64,000 nt of DNA from contig JAKSJB010000002.1 of NCBI GenBank assembly GCA_024398475.1, positions 91,519 to 155,518 on the forward strand, read 5' to 3'. Shown here one piece after another: positions 37,901 to 45,558 of this stretch. This DNA is from Bacteroidaceae bacterium. Lineage in GTDB: Bacteria > Bacteroidota > Bacteroidia > Bacteroidales > Bacteroidaceae. The notes beneath the pieces were generated by a model, which searched no databases, was not told the DNA's origin, and saw only the letters and a list, made by a program, of their open reading frames with translations. A program made the translations under genes and the position numbers. The stretch's first letter is position 1, and the number at the start of each line of letters is the position of its first letter.

Positions 37901-39199
37901 CTCATCGGTTTTATAGTCGTACCATCTGTGATATACATCTTCATACATAGTAACCGAATGGAAGTCACTGAATGGCTCCAGGTCGTATGTCTGACCAGGC
38001 AAAAGATAGATGTCGTGAGTGTATTCGTGAGCACGCTGAAGTGTTACCCCTTCATTAATACGCGGATCGTCAACGTGAGTCTTATAGTCAGTCTTCAAGC
38101 CATCTGGCGCAGTTCCCATCTCCGATACGATACCCTCGTAATGTGTAAAGTGCTCAAGCATTAATTGATACTCGAAATCCTTGAACAAGAACCAATTAAA
38201 ATTTGTATTGGCAAATTCTATTCTAAAGTCTATACTTCCGTCTGTTACGTTAACATCGAATTCCACGGTACCAGTTAGGCAAGTACCATTTGTCGAATTG
38301 CCCCATGTATAGTTTAATTGTTCTCCTAAAGAAGAAATGCCTATACTTTGGTCTTCACAATAGAACCCGCAACCACCGATCGAGCTTTGTGTCTGATTTT
38401 GTGACATAGCCGAAAGGTCAAGCGTCACCTTATATCTTCCGTTAGGCACAGACACCGATCGGGTTAAGTTCTTTCCGTTGAAATCACTACTATTTGGCGA
38501 CCACAGTTCCAGACAAGGTGCTTTGACTTTTGACTGTTCAGGATAATCATTGCTCGATGCCAACTCTGCAAATTTCAGTCCTGTATTCCAACTTTGAACC
38601 CATCCATCTACAGGTTCAATCTTGAGGTTCTTGAACAGTATCCAGTTAAAGTTTGCGTTTTCCAGAACAATACTGAAGTCTAGTTTGCCATCAGTAATCG
38701 TTATATCCTTCTCCAATATGCCTTTGCGCCATTTATTAGAGCCATCCGAGCCTGTGGTTCCGAAACTTGTGATTCGGTTGTCAGTATCTCCATTTATATC
38801 GAAATATGCACCTGCTGGATCATTGTTTTTACCCGAGATAGCAATGTACTCAAAACTCAATTTATACTTGCCATTGGGGATGTCATTGATGGTTGCGTGT
38901 TTGATATTGCCATCAGTCAGGTTGCCAGTTGAAGATCCTCTCCACACTTCAATACATGGAAGAGAAAAATCTGACCCAGTTGGAAGGTTTGCAGAGTCTT
39001 TATATTTAACGCCACCGTCGCCACCAACATTTTGAGTCCACTTTGACACATTGCCCGTGGTAGTCTCTTCTACATAACTCCATGCCAAGGCATGCTGAAC
39101 TCCCATAATCAAAAATAATAGCGTAAAAACAACAATCTCACGGCATTGCAGATGCCGGACATTGTTGAGATGAAATATGCGGTACATGATTCTTATCAT
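31940..39199 (-). CDS. Giant secreted protein closing the pilus operon, with T9SS-type sorting end
   Basis: A 2419-residue protein, last in the pilus operon. The start at 39199 lies 22 bp after the preceding stop and precedes a hydrophobic segment (IVVFTLLFLIMGVQHALA), so it is exported. The N-terminal third has at least two tandem galactose-binding-like modules (about residues 45-165 and 168-310), each ending in an NFNWxLFK motif; a similar module recurs further on. The C-terminus has an LPADIYIVRLQ strand and ends in YKLCIKE, resembling type A type IX sorting domains. By position it could be a tip adhesin or an independently secreted surface protein. No vWFA domain or protease motif was seen. 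Confidence 0.8.
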   Translation of the reverse strand: MIRIMYRIFHLNNVRHLQCREIVVFTLLFLIMGVQHALAWSYVEETTTGNVSKWTQNVGGDGGVKYKDSANLPTGSDFSLPCIEVWRGSSTGNLTDGNIKHATINDIPNGKYKLSFEYIAISGKNNDPAGAYFDINGDTDNRITSFGTTGSDGSNKWRKGILEKDITITDGKLDFSIVLENANFNWILFKNLKIEPVDGWVQSWNTGLKFAELASSNDYPEQSKVKAPCLELWSPNSSDFNGKNLTRSVSVPNGRYKVTLDLSAMSQNQTQSSIGGCGFYCEDQSIGISSLGEQLNYTWGNSTNGTCLTGTVEFDVNVTDGSIDFRIEFANTNFNWFLFKDFEYQLMLEHFTHYEGIVSEMGTAPDGLKTDYKTHVDDPRINEGVTLQRAHEYTHDIYLLPGQTYDLEPFSDFHSVTMYEDVYHRWYDYKTDESSPRLFKYATEYFNFDDIPASSAPRGFVLHDNTNGTVSDGAANLDGSRKHKFADGGDLVHVIYLCSRGDGAGYATYGEDDETDKQLYLQPGKYRISFSYTGWQASKTQFNFKFYKSGNEAGALVNDNLTPTACHYEYDSANADVVYDEDNYSKEITITSAGNYVMKWSVNAGWSGIAFGNIKFQTSVVELEDAEGNRKGHFGGKAIDGERTSACIAKYTAPNSDDEIFDVIAIDVANALPDDHYIQGTSYITLKEPTLQYRHIFVIHNAKKKADEQNEQSDPAKTNTNVIRMMCPENTPFQYRLENFEYRGWGSSAKPTGYYHKTGDDTYEPVYHYRVEIRKGTKIDNGDNSYYSYNTIIGSTAGNHSYGSSGDVIGSHNKTFVSSPLHDEEETLCNNMIDSLVYTYKCTNGYDAALYLKKPKVGHYLIRVYAINANDANSYTDIKTYDSSTSNYTSNNLILEEIELEVLPKKQANMVDEATMKADGFEYKYQRPENMVAEYGEPTTVVNFDNIQAGDVVADDNGDGYYYKWPWEWESSSYGFGYDKRYDYNMYVVANRSKVTPYRFNDNIYDRLYADTNEEKKGFFLYANAATDPTRMVVLNIGNDLCIGSRIYVSAWINEFNTYPETANVVFSFKGVKKDGSEVILNNYVSGYVPGGCNTKDGFKNIPNQADWEGGSHTDPDYRNMWMHIYYYFDPQFDQNTTNSFDHFIISLENNCTGSSGADYAIDDIRAFVCKPELKAFQEKPICNGDPSTKIDFVADFDRLLSATAIQEKDASASAQCYYAIIDKTVYEKTYQEKLLNYQDDDPDRYNKAHKEAYLAAVVKGIYYNDGDGVATTEYGWYKFDPYFEGNKSYSELTEEEKKTETSGEVSGINRYLHFPSVSSLNDTKIHYGNKYWIILSHSKVVTDDEYWTHFDPYDQCAAISEFEVIFSGEIKIDGKLADLEGAQNICANQRPKIQIDLNGIRQNGELMKTENAYFDWYFGPLYDPDPSTTGTDDLDHYYYNEEFEEQDLFHSLVEFRAAHPEVDEDSFNACSVTVNFTQEMKACIQHFLDEGMIALRKQTEFASTYDAFSEPLSSSYDSDHPRVVVMTAIPINPEPDDETIEFCLDAFQITIPVSTRTPALKNGDDSGAVPYPSKMRDVPLRIGLKELKKCCTLTDLKDSGYNYLIMPLRDVSPVTANVSELVQKSGDDLVYLVDSNDPNVAEGKSGARVVATYDDGTTPMEDVIYYVGKVSDITAKKWTRGTDDNPVNVCHLAFFDTMKFREGYWYTIKFNFIEGDGVSSDENYDVCPGEVLCTIKVVPEYQMWTGEVDGNWNNDGNWRRVTKEELLNPSSISDELITDATTDPNGNEASFVPADFTKVIIPAAPTNIPVLYGLRDADNLQVVSYSGGSGDSFFIRYMTADEEARTDETNDAVKDYYTVIGAASDTINFDMASEVLGDGNVACRSWYDHTCDEIHFNSGAKMVGQQYLHYNKAWADLELKPARWYTVSMPLVNIVSGDFYLPTDGARQKTPLFEPITYETELNDRFKPAVYQRTWNAKDANVWHLDNSVTDAANKLMLDWSHVYNETNVNYSAGIGFSIKPDVSRLDSSKQPDNVLFRFPKADTKYTYYSEGNTNGNVKEDVAVPTDLLTGGDRTYRLADFTSAFSQGVGENTAGGNKYFLIGNPFICDLDMEKFFEQNTRLEKKYWMLTENGQRVTVMDASDGLITTDEDGKLLQPTVAPFQSFFVEIKGDDSAKMDTICPVFNSTMMVVPSEIPASNDDNNAKTRAVTSSSAGLLRVTTTDNFGHESIMILADGRQRHTAGAETLFDSNLADEPTVYAVIRSLAMTIGEVTEGDTIPIGITGCREDVELNILGVDGFAQDLHIFDALTGVSQPLTSNITLSQIGNGVRYYLLSPKNDTEVADFAAPTVSVDGTQLTITAPTGHELHDVSIHSADGICHLTEANAGQQISTRLPADIYIVRLQCNKSSYSYKLCIKE

Positions 39200-39221
39200 T
39201 ATATGTATAGTCTTAGTGTTT

Positions 39222-40604
39222 TTACGAATTCTTACGGATAATATATATCCAACGCCAGAAGTCCTGCTGAACTTCAGGGTTCTCAGGGTCTGGAACATAT
39301 ATATGAACATATATGCCCGCTGTACCCTCATTTGAGTTAAGTGTTCCGGTAATTTCGCCGGTAAATGCATTTATACTTGGTTCATGCCCCGACACAAATA
39401 TTGAATTCGGATCATCTACTTCAATCAGTTCATAATCATATTCCGATACTGCAAGGTATGAACCGATGTTTGTGTCAAATACCGTAGGTATTATCTCGAA
39501 ATCTCCTTCCGTGCCAAACCTGCAATATAACTCTTTTGACTTATTCTCAAGTATCACAGGAGGGAAACCACCAATAGGAGGATAGAAATTGACCGCCAAA
39601 TCAACCTTGTAGTCGGTGAACCTTATCGGTATCTGAAGATAGTCGTTACGGTTCAGACCTGTATAGTCCTTGCCGGATATGGTATATACGTACTCGTTGT
39701 CTTCATCACCACGTCCGTCAATTACCATTTCAATCTTGAAATGCTTCGTAGGATGCGACTCAGCCAGCGACTCACGGACATAGAAGCAATGGGTGAACGA
39801 CTCCGTGCCGTAAGAATTTGCAGACAATGAAATTTGATTTGGATATTTGGTTCCGTCTGTAAAATCGAATTTCAGACTATCTGACGTAACACCATGGTCA
39901 ACAAGAACAGGGTCTTTCTCATTGTTATAGGCAAGAGTGGAATAGTCTGGCATCAACGGAATGAGGCCCGTATTTACAGGACGGAAAGTCAGCGACTTCA
40001 ACGTTATATTATGGTTCTTACAATCGTTGCGGAATATGAATTCCACCTTTGCCATCATTCGTATTACTTCAAATTCCAACGACTGCTCCCCACCCGTGAC
40101 AGTAACACCACTCTTCTTGCCCGACATCGGTATCGGAGTTTCAAGTTCGTCCTTAAGTGTACCGTTTTCAATCAAATTGTTGATATTATAGTTTACAGCG
40201 TCAAGGGCGGGCATCGTTTTTCCTTCAGCAAAGGCATCGGCAGATACTTCTGCAAGACCCGCCACGGTAGCCATTGAGATGTTGGCAAAAGAATAGACAT
40301 CGTATGTACCAGCCTCAAGTTCGAGAACGAAATCCTCACTCTTGACAGCGTATGTCTTAAAGGATTCGCGCTCTACTACTTTCGCAATAATGTTGTTGTC
40401 ATCGACAAACACAATCCACCACGAATTTATAAGTTCGCAGTCGTTCACCGGTGTGGTATATGCAGAGCGTGTCGTCAGTTCACCATGAACTACTGCAACA
40501 CCCCTGACATCGTTTTCATCGTCATCACCAGCACAGGAAACAAAGATGCTGCTGATGGCAGTCATCAGTAACGTTATGAATAGTATATATCTTCGATGGT
40601 TCAT
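39222..40604 (-). CDS. Fimbrillin-like lipoprotein, minor pilus subunit
   Basis: A 460-residue exported lipoprotein. The start at 40604 gives MNHRRYILFITLLMTAISSIF followed by the lipobox VSC and an acidic spacer (AGDDDEND). An arginine in the ELTTRSAY segment resembles the protease-processed site of Mfa/Fim pilins. The body follows the fimbrillin pattern: an EAGTYDVYSFANIS strand and an IRMMAKVEFIF strand. It lies 37 bp after the preceding fimbrial gene and 22 bp before the giant gene. It is probably a minor or tip-proximal pilin. The Mfa3/Mfa4-like role is inferred from order, not from motif. Confidence 0.8.
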   Translation of the reverse strand: MNHRRYILFITLLMTAISSIFVSCAGDDDENDVRGVAVVHGELTTRSAYTTPVNDCELINSWWIVFVDDNNIIAKVVERESFKTYAVKSEDFVLELEAGTYDVYSFANISMATVAGLAEVSADAFAEGKTMPALDAVNYNINNLIENGTLKDELETPIPMSGKKSGVTVTGGEQSLEFEVIRMMAKVEFIFRNDCKNHNITLKSLTFRPVNTGLIPLMPDYSTLAYNNEKDPVLVDHGVTSDSLKFDFTDGTKYPNQISLSANSYGTESFTHCFYVRESLAESHPTKHFKIEMVIDGRGDEDNEYVYTISGKDYTGLNRNDYLQIPIRFTDYKVDLAVNFYPPIGGFPPVILENKSKELYCRFGTEGDFEIIPTVFDTNIGSYLAVSEYDYELIEVDDPNSIFVSGHEPSINAFTGEITGTLNSNEGTAGIYVHIYVPDPENPEVQQDFWRWIYIIRKNS

Positions 40605-40641
40605 ACTGATAATTATTTCATTTTGAACAATTCGCTGTCTG

Positions 40642-42276
40642 CTATAATGAAATCTCCTCATGCTTACGGAAACGCCAGTCACGGACATAAATAGTCGATT
40701 TGATGCGGTCGCCCAATTCAGGTGTAGGCACTTCCGGACCTATCTGACCTACCGCCCTCACGCCTATTCTGTATATGTTGTTCCTGACTATTCCATATTC
40801 CATAGGGAACTTGCCCGACTTATAGTCAGGCTCGTTAAACATGGCATGCCGTATCCATACATAGTAGTAGCATTCACCCTTCACATAATGGTGCATCTCA
40901 TACGTGATGTCGGTGTTGGCGGCTGCGTATGCAACCAATGATTCAAGCGAACTGAAGAACAAAGATTCCTTGTCTGCCGTCTTGCTTTCGAAATACCAGA
41001 AATCCGAACCGGTAACGTAAGTAACGTCATCTTCTATACTCTCTGCCGAGGCATTCCATTTATATATCTTCGACGGAACGTAAGTACCCTTGAATTCAAG
41101 ACCTGTCATGAAGTTCACCATCTGTCCCGACTTGTCCATCGTGTTTTCCATCACGTAACCCACAGTATAACATTTGATGTTACCTTCAGCACTTCCGTCA
41201 CCGTCTATATCTGCCGTTTCATTCACACCAAATACCTCAGAATCGGCACTATAGCCATGAATCCTGTAATTAGGCGATGCAAGGAAACCTGTTGACATAG
41301 AATTGGCAAGTGAAGATTCTCCGTACCACGATTCCAGATTTTCCGTTGTCACATCAGAGCCACTGTGTTTTCTCGACGTAAGCGGTTCCACTACATAGTT
41401 GGAAGGAATATGTGTTCCCGGGGTTATGGTTTCATCACCAAGATAGTTCAATGTACCTATAGGATTTACGGATTCCGACGTACGCTTCAGGGTGTAGGTC
41501 GGAGCAACAGAACCGTTGACGATACGGACATGACTGAGAAGCAATTTATCGCCGGTCGTTCCAACTTCGTATTCTATTGCGCCATTCATTGATTCAGCCT
41601 GATTGATAAGCCACAGGTCAATACGCGCAGCCACACGTTCCACATCTACAGTTGCCGTGAACGGATCAGAGTATTCGCCTGTAGGCGTGAAATTCAGGAT
41701 TCCGCTTGCAGAATTGTCTATTGCTGAGGACATGGCGAAGTTATAGTAATCCTTGATTGAAGAACCGTTTCTTGACCAAGCCTGCTCCACCATGGCATCA
41801 CGTACATCACCCAAAGTCGAAAGAGAACTCATATCGCCCATATTTGCAAGAATGATGACACGGTCCTTGCTGTCCTTTTTATAATTAGATATCCTGAGAG
41901 GTTCTGTCACGTATGAACCGTCAGTTGAAGAAAGAAGCAATCCACTATAGTAATGAGCAAACTTAATAGGTGTCGTTCCGTCAGAGTTCACTCCCCTACC
42001 CGATTCATCAGTATAAATAAATAATGTAATATTGGTAATGTCGTTCTCGTGGTTTCTTGCCTCCTCGTTGCCGTCACCTGATTCACCACCCCAAGGATGT
42101 GAGTCAGCACGGGTACCGCCATAATTGGCATTGAGACAAAGTTGAAGATAATAATCAGCCCCTGCCCCGTCGTTGAAACCGTCGAAGCAGTCATCATCGC
42201 CCCTGCATGCCATGAAGCATGCACAGACAATACAGAACAGCAGAATATTAATTATCTTTTTACCTTGAGTCTTCAT
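40642..42276 (-). CDS. Mfa1/FimA-like minor fimbrial subunit
   Basis: A 544-residue pilin-like lipoprotein: signal peptide KIINILLFCIVCACF, lipobox MAC, and a candidate arginine-specific processing site in GGTRADSHPW. Typical type V pilin elements follow, including ITNITLFIYTDESG, VERVAARIDLWLIN and the C-terminal PMEYGIVRNNIYRIGV block, then a terminal strand (STIYVRDWRFRKHEEISL). In this family the C-terminal strand and the exposed groove after Rgp-type cleavage mediate donor-strand polymerisation. It starts 25 bp after the Mfa2-like gene. It is probably an accessory subunit; a second major pilin cannot be excluded. Confidence 0.85.
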   Translation of the reverse strand: MKTQGKKIINILLFCIVCACFMACRGDDDCFDGFNDGAGADYYLQLCLNANYGGTRADSHPWGGESGDGNEEARNHENDITNITLFIYTDESGRGVNSDGTTPIKFAHYYSGLLLSSTDGSYVTEPLRISNYKKDSKDRVIILANMGDMSSLSTLGDVRDAMVEQAWSRNGSSIKDYYNFAMSSAIDNSASGILNFTPTGEYSDPFTATVDVERVAARIDLWLINQAESMNGAIEYEVGTTGDKLLLSHVRIVNGSVAPTYTLKRTSESVNPIGTLNYLGDETITPGTHIPSNYVVEPLTSRKHSGSDVTTENLESWYGESSLANSMSTGFLASPNYRIHGYSADSEVFGVNETADIDGDGSAEGNIKCYTVGYVMENTMDKSGQMVNFMTGLEFKGTYVPSKIYKWNASAESIEDDVTYVTGSDFWYFESKTADKESLFFSSLESLVAYAAANTDITYEMHHYVKGECYYYVWIRHAMFNEPDYKSGKFPMEYGIVRNNIYRIGVRAVGQIGPEVPTPELGDRIKSTIYVRDWRFRKHEEISL

Positions 42277-42301
42277 TATGCGATATCCGCAGCGAATTTC
42301 C

Positions 42302-43402
42302 TTATTTCAGTTCCTTGTTTTCTATTCGTCTTGTCCACGACAGTATTCCAATGGAGATATTGACAAAACTCCAGCGGTCCCCCTTCAGGAAGAAGTCCAG
42401 ATGGTAGTTGTACTCGCGGTCGAGATACTCCTGACGTGAATAGTTCTGTGTTTCGAATGCAGAGCGACCTTCAGAAAGAATGTGTGCGAGGTCAAACTCG
42501 CCTATGACCTTTCCGTCCGTGAGGTTCACAAGTCTCAGTACAGCATCGTTTTCCGTTGCAGAGCGATACATCACCCTGTTGAAGTCGATGTCATAATGAG
42601 CGGTACGTTCCTCAACAGTACTGCCATCCTCAGGGAACCGAGTTGTCCATGCGGCAAATGGTGTGTAGAGGAGAGTGTCGTCGGCAACGAGGTTGTTGTC
42701 ACAGTCAAGACGTCCGTTCTTGGCTGTGATTGTAAGTGCATACTTATCGTGAGAAGGATCGGTAGGAACATCAATGTCACGCACCGTAACGTTCAGTCGT
42801 TTGGTATCCCTCACCATGGAGATTGTAGCGTATGACGGCTTGCCCGGAACTACAGTCACCGATGATGCGTTAAGCATCGTACCGTGCCATAGCGTATCCA
42901 ATGGAGCTTCGCTGCTTACCGGATAAAATCCGTCGGCATTCCTTGCCCCGCGGTCAAGAGTGACGCTGATGTCGGACTTGCCGGAAGCAATCTGAGCCTC
43001 TGTACGACGGTACTTGGCTCCAGGAGTGACGAGAGCACCGTCCCAGTCTTTCTGCATGGCAAGAGCCATGAGGTGGTATGTGCCGGCAGGAAGTTCTTCA
43101 TTCGTGAAGTGCATCTGGTAGCCGTAAGTCCTGAGCGGACAGTTGTCACCATAGTTCCCAACGCTTCGCTTGATGACGAGATTGTCAGATTCGTCAAACA
43201 CATATACTGTGACGTAGCCCACATGATCCTTAAACATGTCTGCACGCTGTATGTTGTAGTCGTACACGAAATTCACATACAGTCCTTCTGGACAATCTGA
43301 ACGATCGGTATCCATCATCGAACAGTTTGAGACAATCATGCCCAGCAGGATAGTAGAGAACATAGCCACCCACAGTTTGTACTTCAGACTTAATCTTTTC
43401 AT
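42302..43402 (-). CDS. FimB/Mfa2-family pilus anchor lipoprotein
   Basis: A 366-residue anchor subunit. In type V pili, Mfa2/FimB sits in the outer membrane at the base and limits pilus length. The signal sequence ends in MIVSNC, giving a lipidated Cys, and the N-terminal signature CPEGLYVNFVYDYNIQRADMF is characteristic. VGYVTVYVFDESDNLV and a terminal FVNISIGILSWTRRIE strand match the family. It follows the major pilin by 110 bp, which hold a strong hairpin (43449-43478). The anchor-after-pilin order matches mfa1-mfa2 in Porphyromonas. Confidence 0.92.
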   Translation of the reverse strand: MKRLSLKYKLWVAMFSTILLGMIVSNCSMMDTDRSDCPEGLYVNFVYDYNIQRADMFKDHVGYVTVYVFDESDNLVIKRSVGNYGDNCPLRTYGYQMHFTNEELPAGTYHLMALAMQKDWDGALVTPGAKYRRTEAQIASGKSDISVTLDRGARNADGFYPVSSEAPLDTLWHGTMLNASSVTVVPGKPSYATISMVRDTKRLNVTVRDIDVPTDPSHDKYALTITAKNGRLDCDNNLVADDTLLYTPFAAWTTRFPEDGSTVEERTAHYDIDFNRVMYRSATENDAVLRLVNLTDGKVIGEFDLAHILSEGRSAFETQNYSRQEYLDREYNYHLDFFLKGDRWSFVNISIGILSWTRRIENKELK

Positions 43403-43448
43403 CTCGTTATTGCTTGAGTTTTTATTTGTTGTTTATTAAAGAAAGTCC

Positions 43449-43478
43449 GGTGGCGCAGAATCTGCGGCCCACGCCACC
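43449..43478 (-). other. Intercistronic hairpin after the major pilin gene
   Basis: GGTGGCG (43449-43455) pairs with CGCCACC (43472-43478), extended by imperfect outer pairs, and lies between the pilin stop and the anchor start. There is no T run. It could stabilise the upstream pilin message or partly block read-through. Confidence 0.7.
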
Positions 43479-43512
43479 AGACAAATATAGTTCAGAACTT
43501 ATTGTTCATTGA

Positions 43513-45510
43513 TTACTTGAGGATAACATCCTGAGTACGCTTAACCCATGGAACGATATGGATGTGAGCAGATACATAGTACTTAGGTTCTGGGTTGTCA
43601 TCAGGAGTCAAACCATCATTACCGCTGGCAGTACCGCTATAGTCAACAGGAACTGCGTCACCAATACCTGTAATATTTGATACATTGAGAGAATACCAGT
43701 TGTTGCGGACGATACCCCAACGGCCAAGCCATGCATTTGCGCGGTCAGAACCGTAATTTTTAGATGGGTCATCAAGAGACTGGCCGTCTGTTGGATAAAT
43801 CTTTGCATAGTTATCGTGAGCATCATTTGGTGCAGACCATGGAGTTTCATTATTACCAAAGTGAGCAATGCGGGCTGTGTAGTATGCAATACCACCCTTG
43901 TAATAAGCAACCTTGTCAGGATATTCATAATTATTTGGGAACAAACCAGCCAAAGCCTGAGCAATAGTATTTCCACCTACAGAAAGAGCGTTGATAGCTG
44001 TCTTTACTGCATCTTTAACTTCTGTACCACCTACTTTGATTGATGTAAAGTCAAATTTGTCAGTATAAGAAACATTTGTACTGCTTGCAGAGAGAGTGTT
44101 TCCACCGTTCAATGTGATAGTGTGACCAAGAGTAAACTCAATCTTTGTAGAAGAAGTGATTTCATTGTCTGCGGCAATAATAGTACTATGTTCATCAGAG
44201 AGGTCTGCTGAAATTGCGTCTGAAATAGAGTTGATTAATACATTGATTTCTGCAGACTTAACTGATGCGAGATTGTTTGCGAGCGTAGTCTTAAGAACAT
44301 CCAACGTAAGAGCGGTGTTACTTGCTGTAGCGATTGTATAGAAATCATTACCACCGTTCAACTGAGTCTTGAAACTTACGAAAGTAGTGTTTGCGTAAAT
44401 CTGACTTGCTTCATCGAATGTATTCTCGTATGTGTAAGTGCAATCGCCACTTGCAAGCGTATGTTCAGCATCTGCTACTGTACCATGGAGCAAACCTGTG
44501 TTGTCACTATAGTTGACATCCTGACCGAAGTATGTGCGGTAAAGAGCCCTGTGACCTTCGTCTGTAGGCTTCTGAGGTGCAAATGGTGTAGCACAGACGA
44601 AACGATATTTTGTAGATGAAGTTAGTGCCTGTTCATTGAGGAATGGGAACCATTTTTCATCAACCTGACGAACATTATAGTAACCTGCGCCATTATTACC
44701 GCCATAATTTGTGTTACCGAGAGCCCAGCCCAAAAGTGTTACTTTTGCTTCAGATTTTGCTGGGTCAGCAATTGTGGCAGAGAAAGTAACGTCAATCTTT
44801 ACAGCAGCACGCTCAACATAGATACAAGCAGCAGGAGCAGATGCAGCCGCTTCCTTTGTGTCTTTAATAGATGCAGGTTCAATTGGAGCAAGTGAAGTAA
44901 CCTTTGTTCCTGCAGCAGGAGCAGCAGAACCACCTGCAGCCGTAGCAGCAGCAACGCTTGTCATAACAAGACCTTTTTCACCCATTGCACCATAACCCTT
45001 TGTTTCGTCTGCAATACCGATAGCCTTCAATACCTGTTTGCTGAAAGTTTCATAAGAAGTACCTGAAGTATAGGAGATTGCTGTTGAATTGCCTGCTGCA
45101 TTCAAAATTACATAAGCATAAAGGTTTTCACCAGTGGCGAGAGCAGGAGCCTCAATTTCCTGAACAAAATTCTTTGCAGATGTCGTAATCTGATCTGAAC
45201 CATCTTCTTCCCATGTCAAAGTAGGAATATCATATGCTTTCTGCAATTTTGCAGAAGCCTCGTCTGCACCCTTAAAGAGAACAAGTTTTCCATCATACAC
45301 CTTATATTCAGCCTCAACACCATCGTTAAATTCATCGTTGGCACGAGTCTGAGAGTCATTACCAGGCATCATCAGGTTAACAGAGATAAACGCAGGTTGA
45401 CCTTCAACCAAGTCGTAAGCATTAGTTTGGTTCTCATTTAGAGAATCATCATTACTACAAGCCGCAAAGAGAGTTGCAGCGAGAGCACATAATAAAAAAC
45501 TCTTTTTCAT
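43513..45510 (-). CDS. mfa1: Mfa1-family major fimbrial subunit
   Basis: A 665-residue major pilin of the Bacteroidales type V pilus. The signal and lipobox (MKKSFLLCALAATLFAAC) precede the candidate arginine cleavage site in SQTRANDEFNDG, followed by YKVYDGKLVLFKG and NLYAYVILN strands, then the VERAAVKIDVTFSA segment. The C-terminal block GIVRNNWYSLNVSNITGIGD and the last strand, HIHIVPWVKRTQDVILK, match donor-strand regions of Mfa1/FimA. It is longer than the usual roughly 560 residues, with an Ala/Pro-rich stretch near residues 190-225. Being the fourth gene of the operon and followed by a stabilising hairpin suggests it is the most abundant product. Confidence 0.9.
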   Translation of the reverse strand: MKKSFLLCALAATLFAACSNDDSLNENQTNAYDLVEGQPAFISVNLMMPGNDSQTRANDEFNDGVEAEYKVYDGKLVLFKGADEASAKLQKAYDIPTLTWEEDGSDQITTSAKNFVQEIEAPALATGENLYAYVILNAAGNSTAISYTSGTSYETFSKQVLKAIGIADETKGYGAMGEKGLVMTSVAAATAAGGSAAPAAGTKVTSLAPIEPASIKDTKEAAASAPAACIYVERAAVKIDVTFSATIADPAKSEAKVTLLGWALGNTNYGGNNGAGYYNVRQVDEKWFPFLNEQALTSSTKYRFVCATPFAPQKPTDEGHRALYRTYFGQDVNYSDNTGLLHGTVADAEHTLASGDCTYTYENTFDEASQIYANTTFVSFKTQLNGGNDFYTIATASNTALTLDVLKTTLANNLASVKSAEINVLINSISDAISADLSDEHSTIIAADNEITSSTKIEFTLGHTITLNGGNTLSASSTNVSYTDKFDFTSIKVGGTEVKDAVKTAINALSVGGNTIAQALAGLFPNNYEYPDKVAYYKGGIAYYTARIAHFGNNETPWSAPNDAHDNYAKIYPTDGQSLDDPSKNYGSDRANAWLGRWGIVRNNWYSLNVSNITGIGDAVPVDYSGTASGNDGLTPDDNPEPKYYVSAHIHIVPWVKRTQDVILK

Positions 45511-45558
45511 AATAGAAAATGTTTAAAATTAAAATGATTAATAATATTTGTTATCTGT

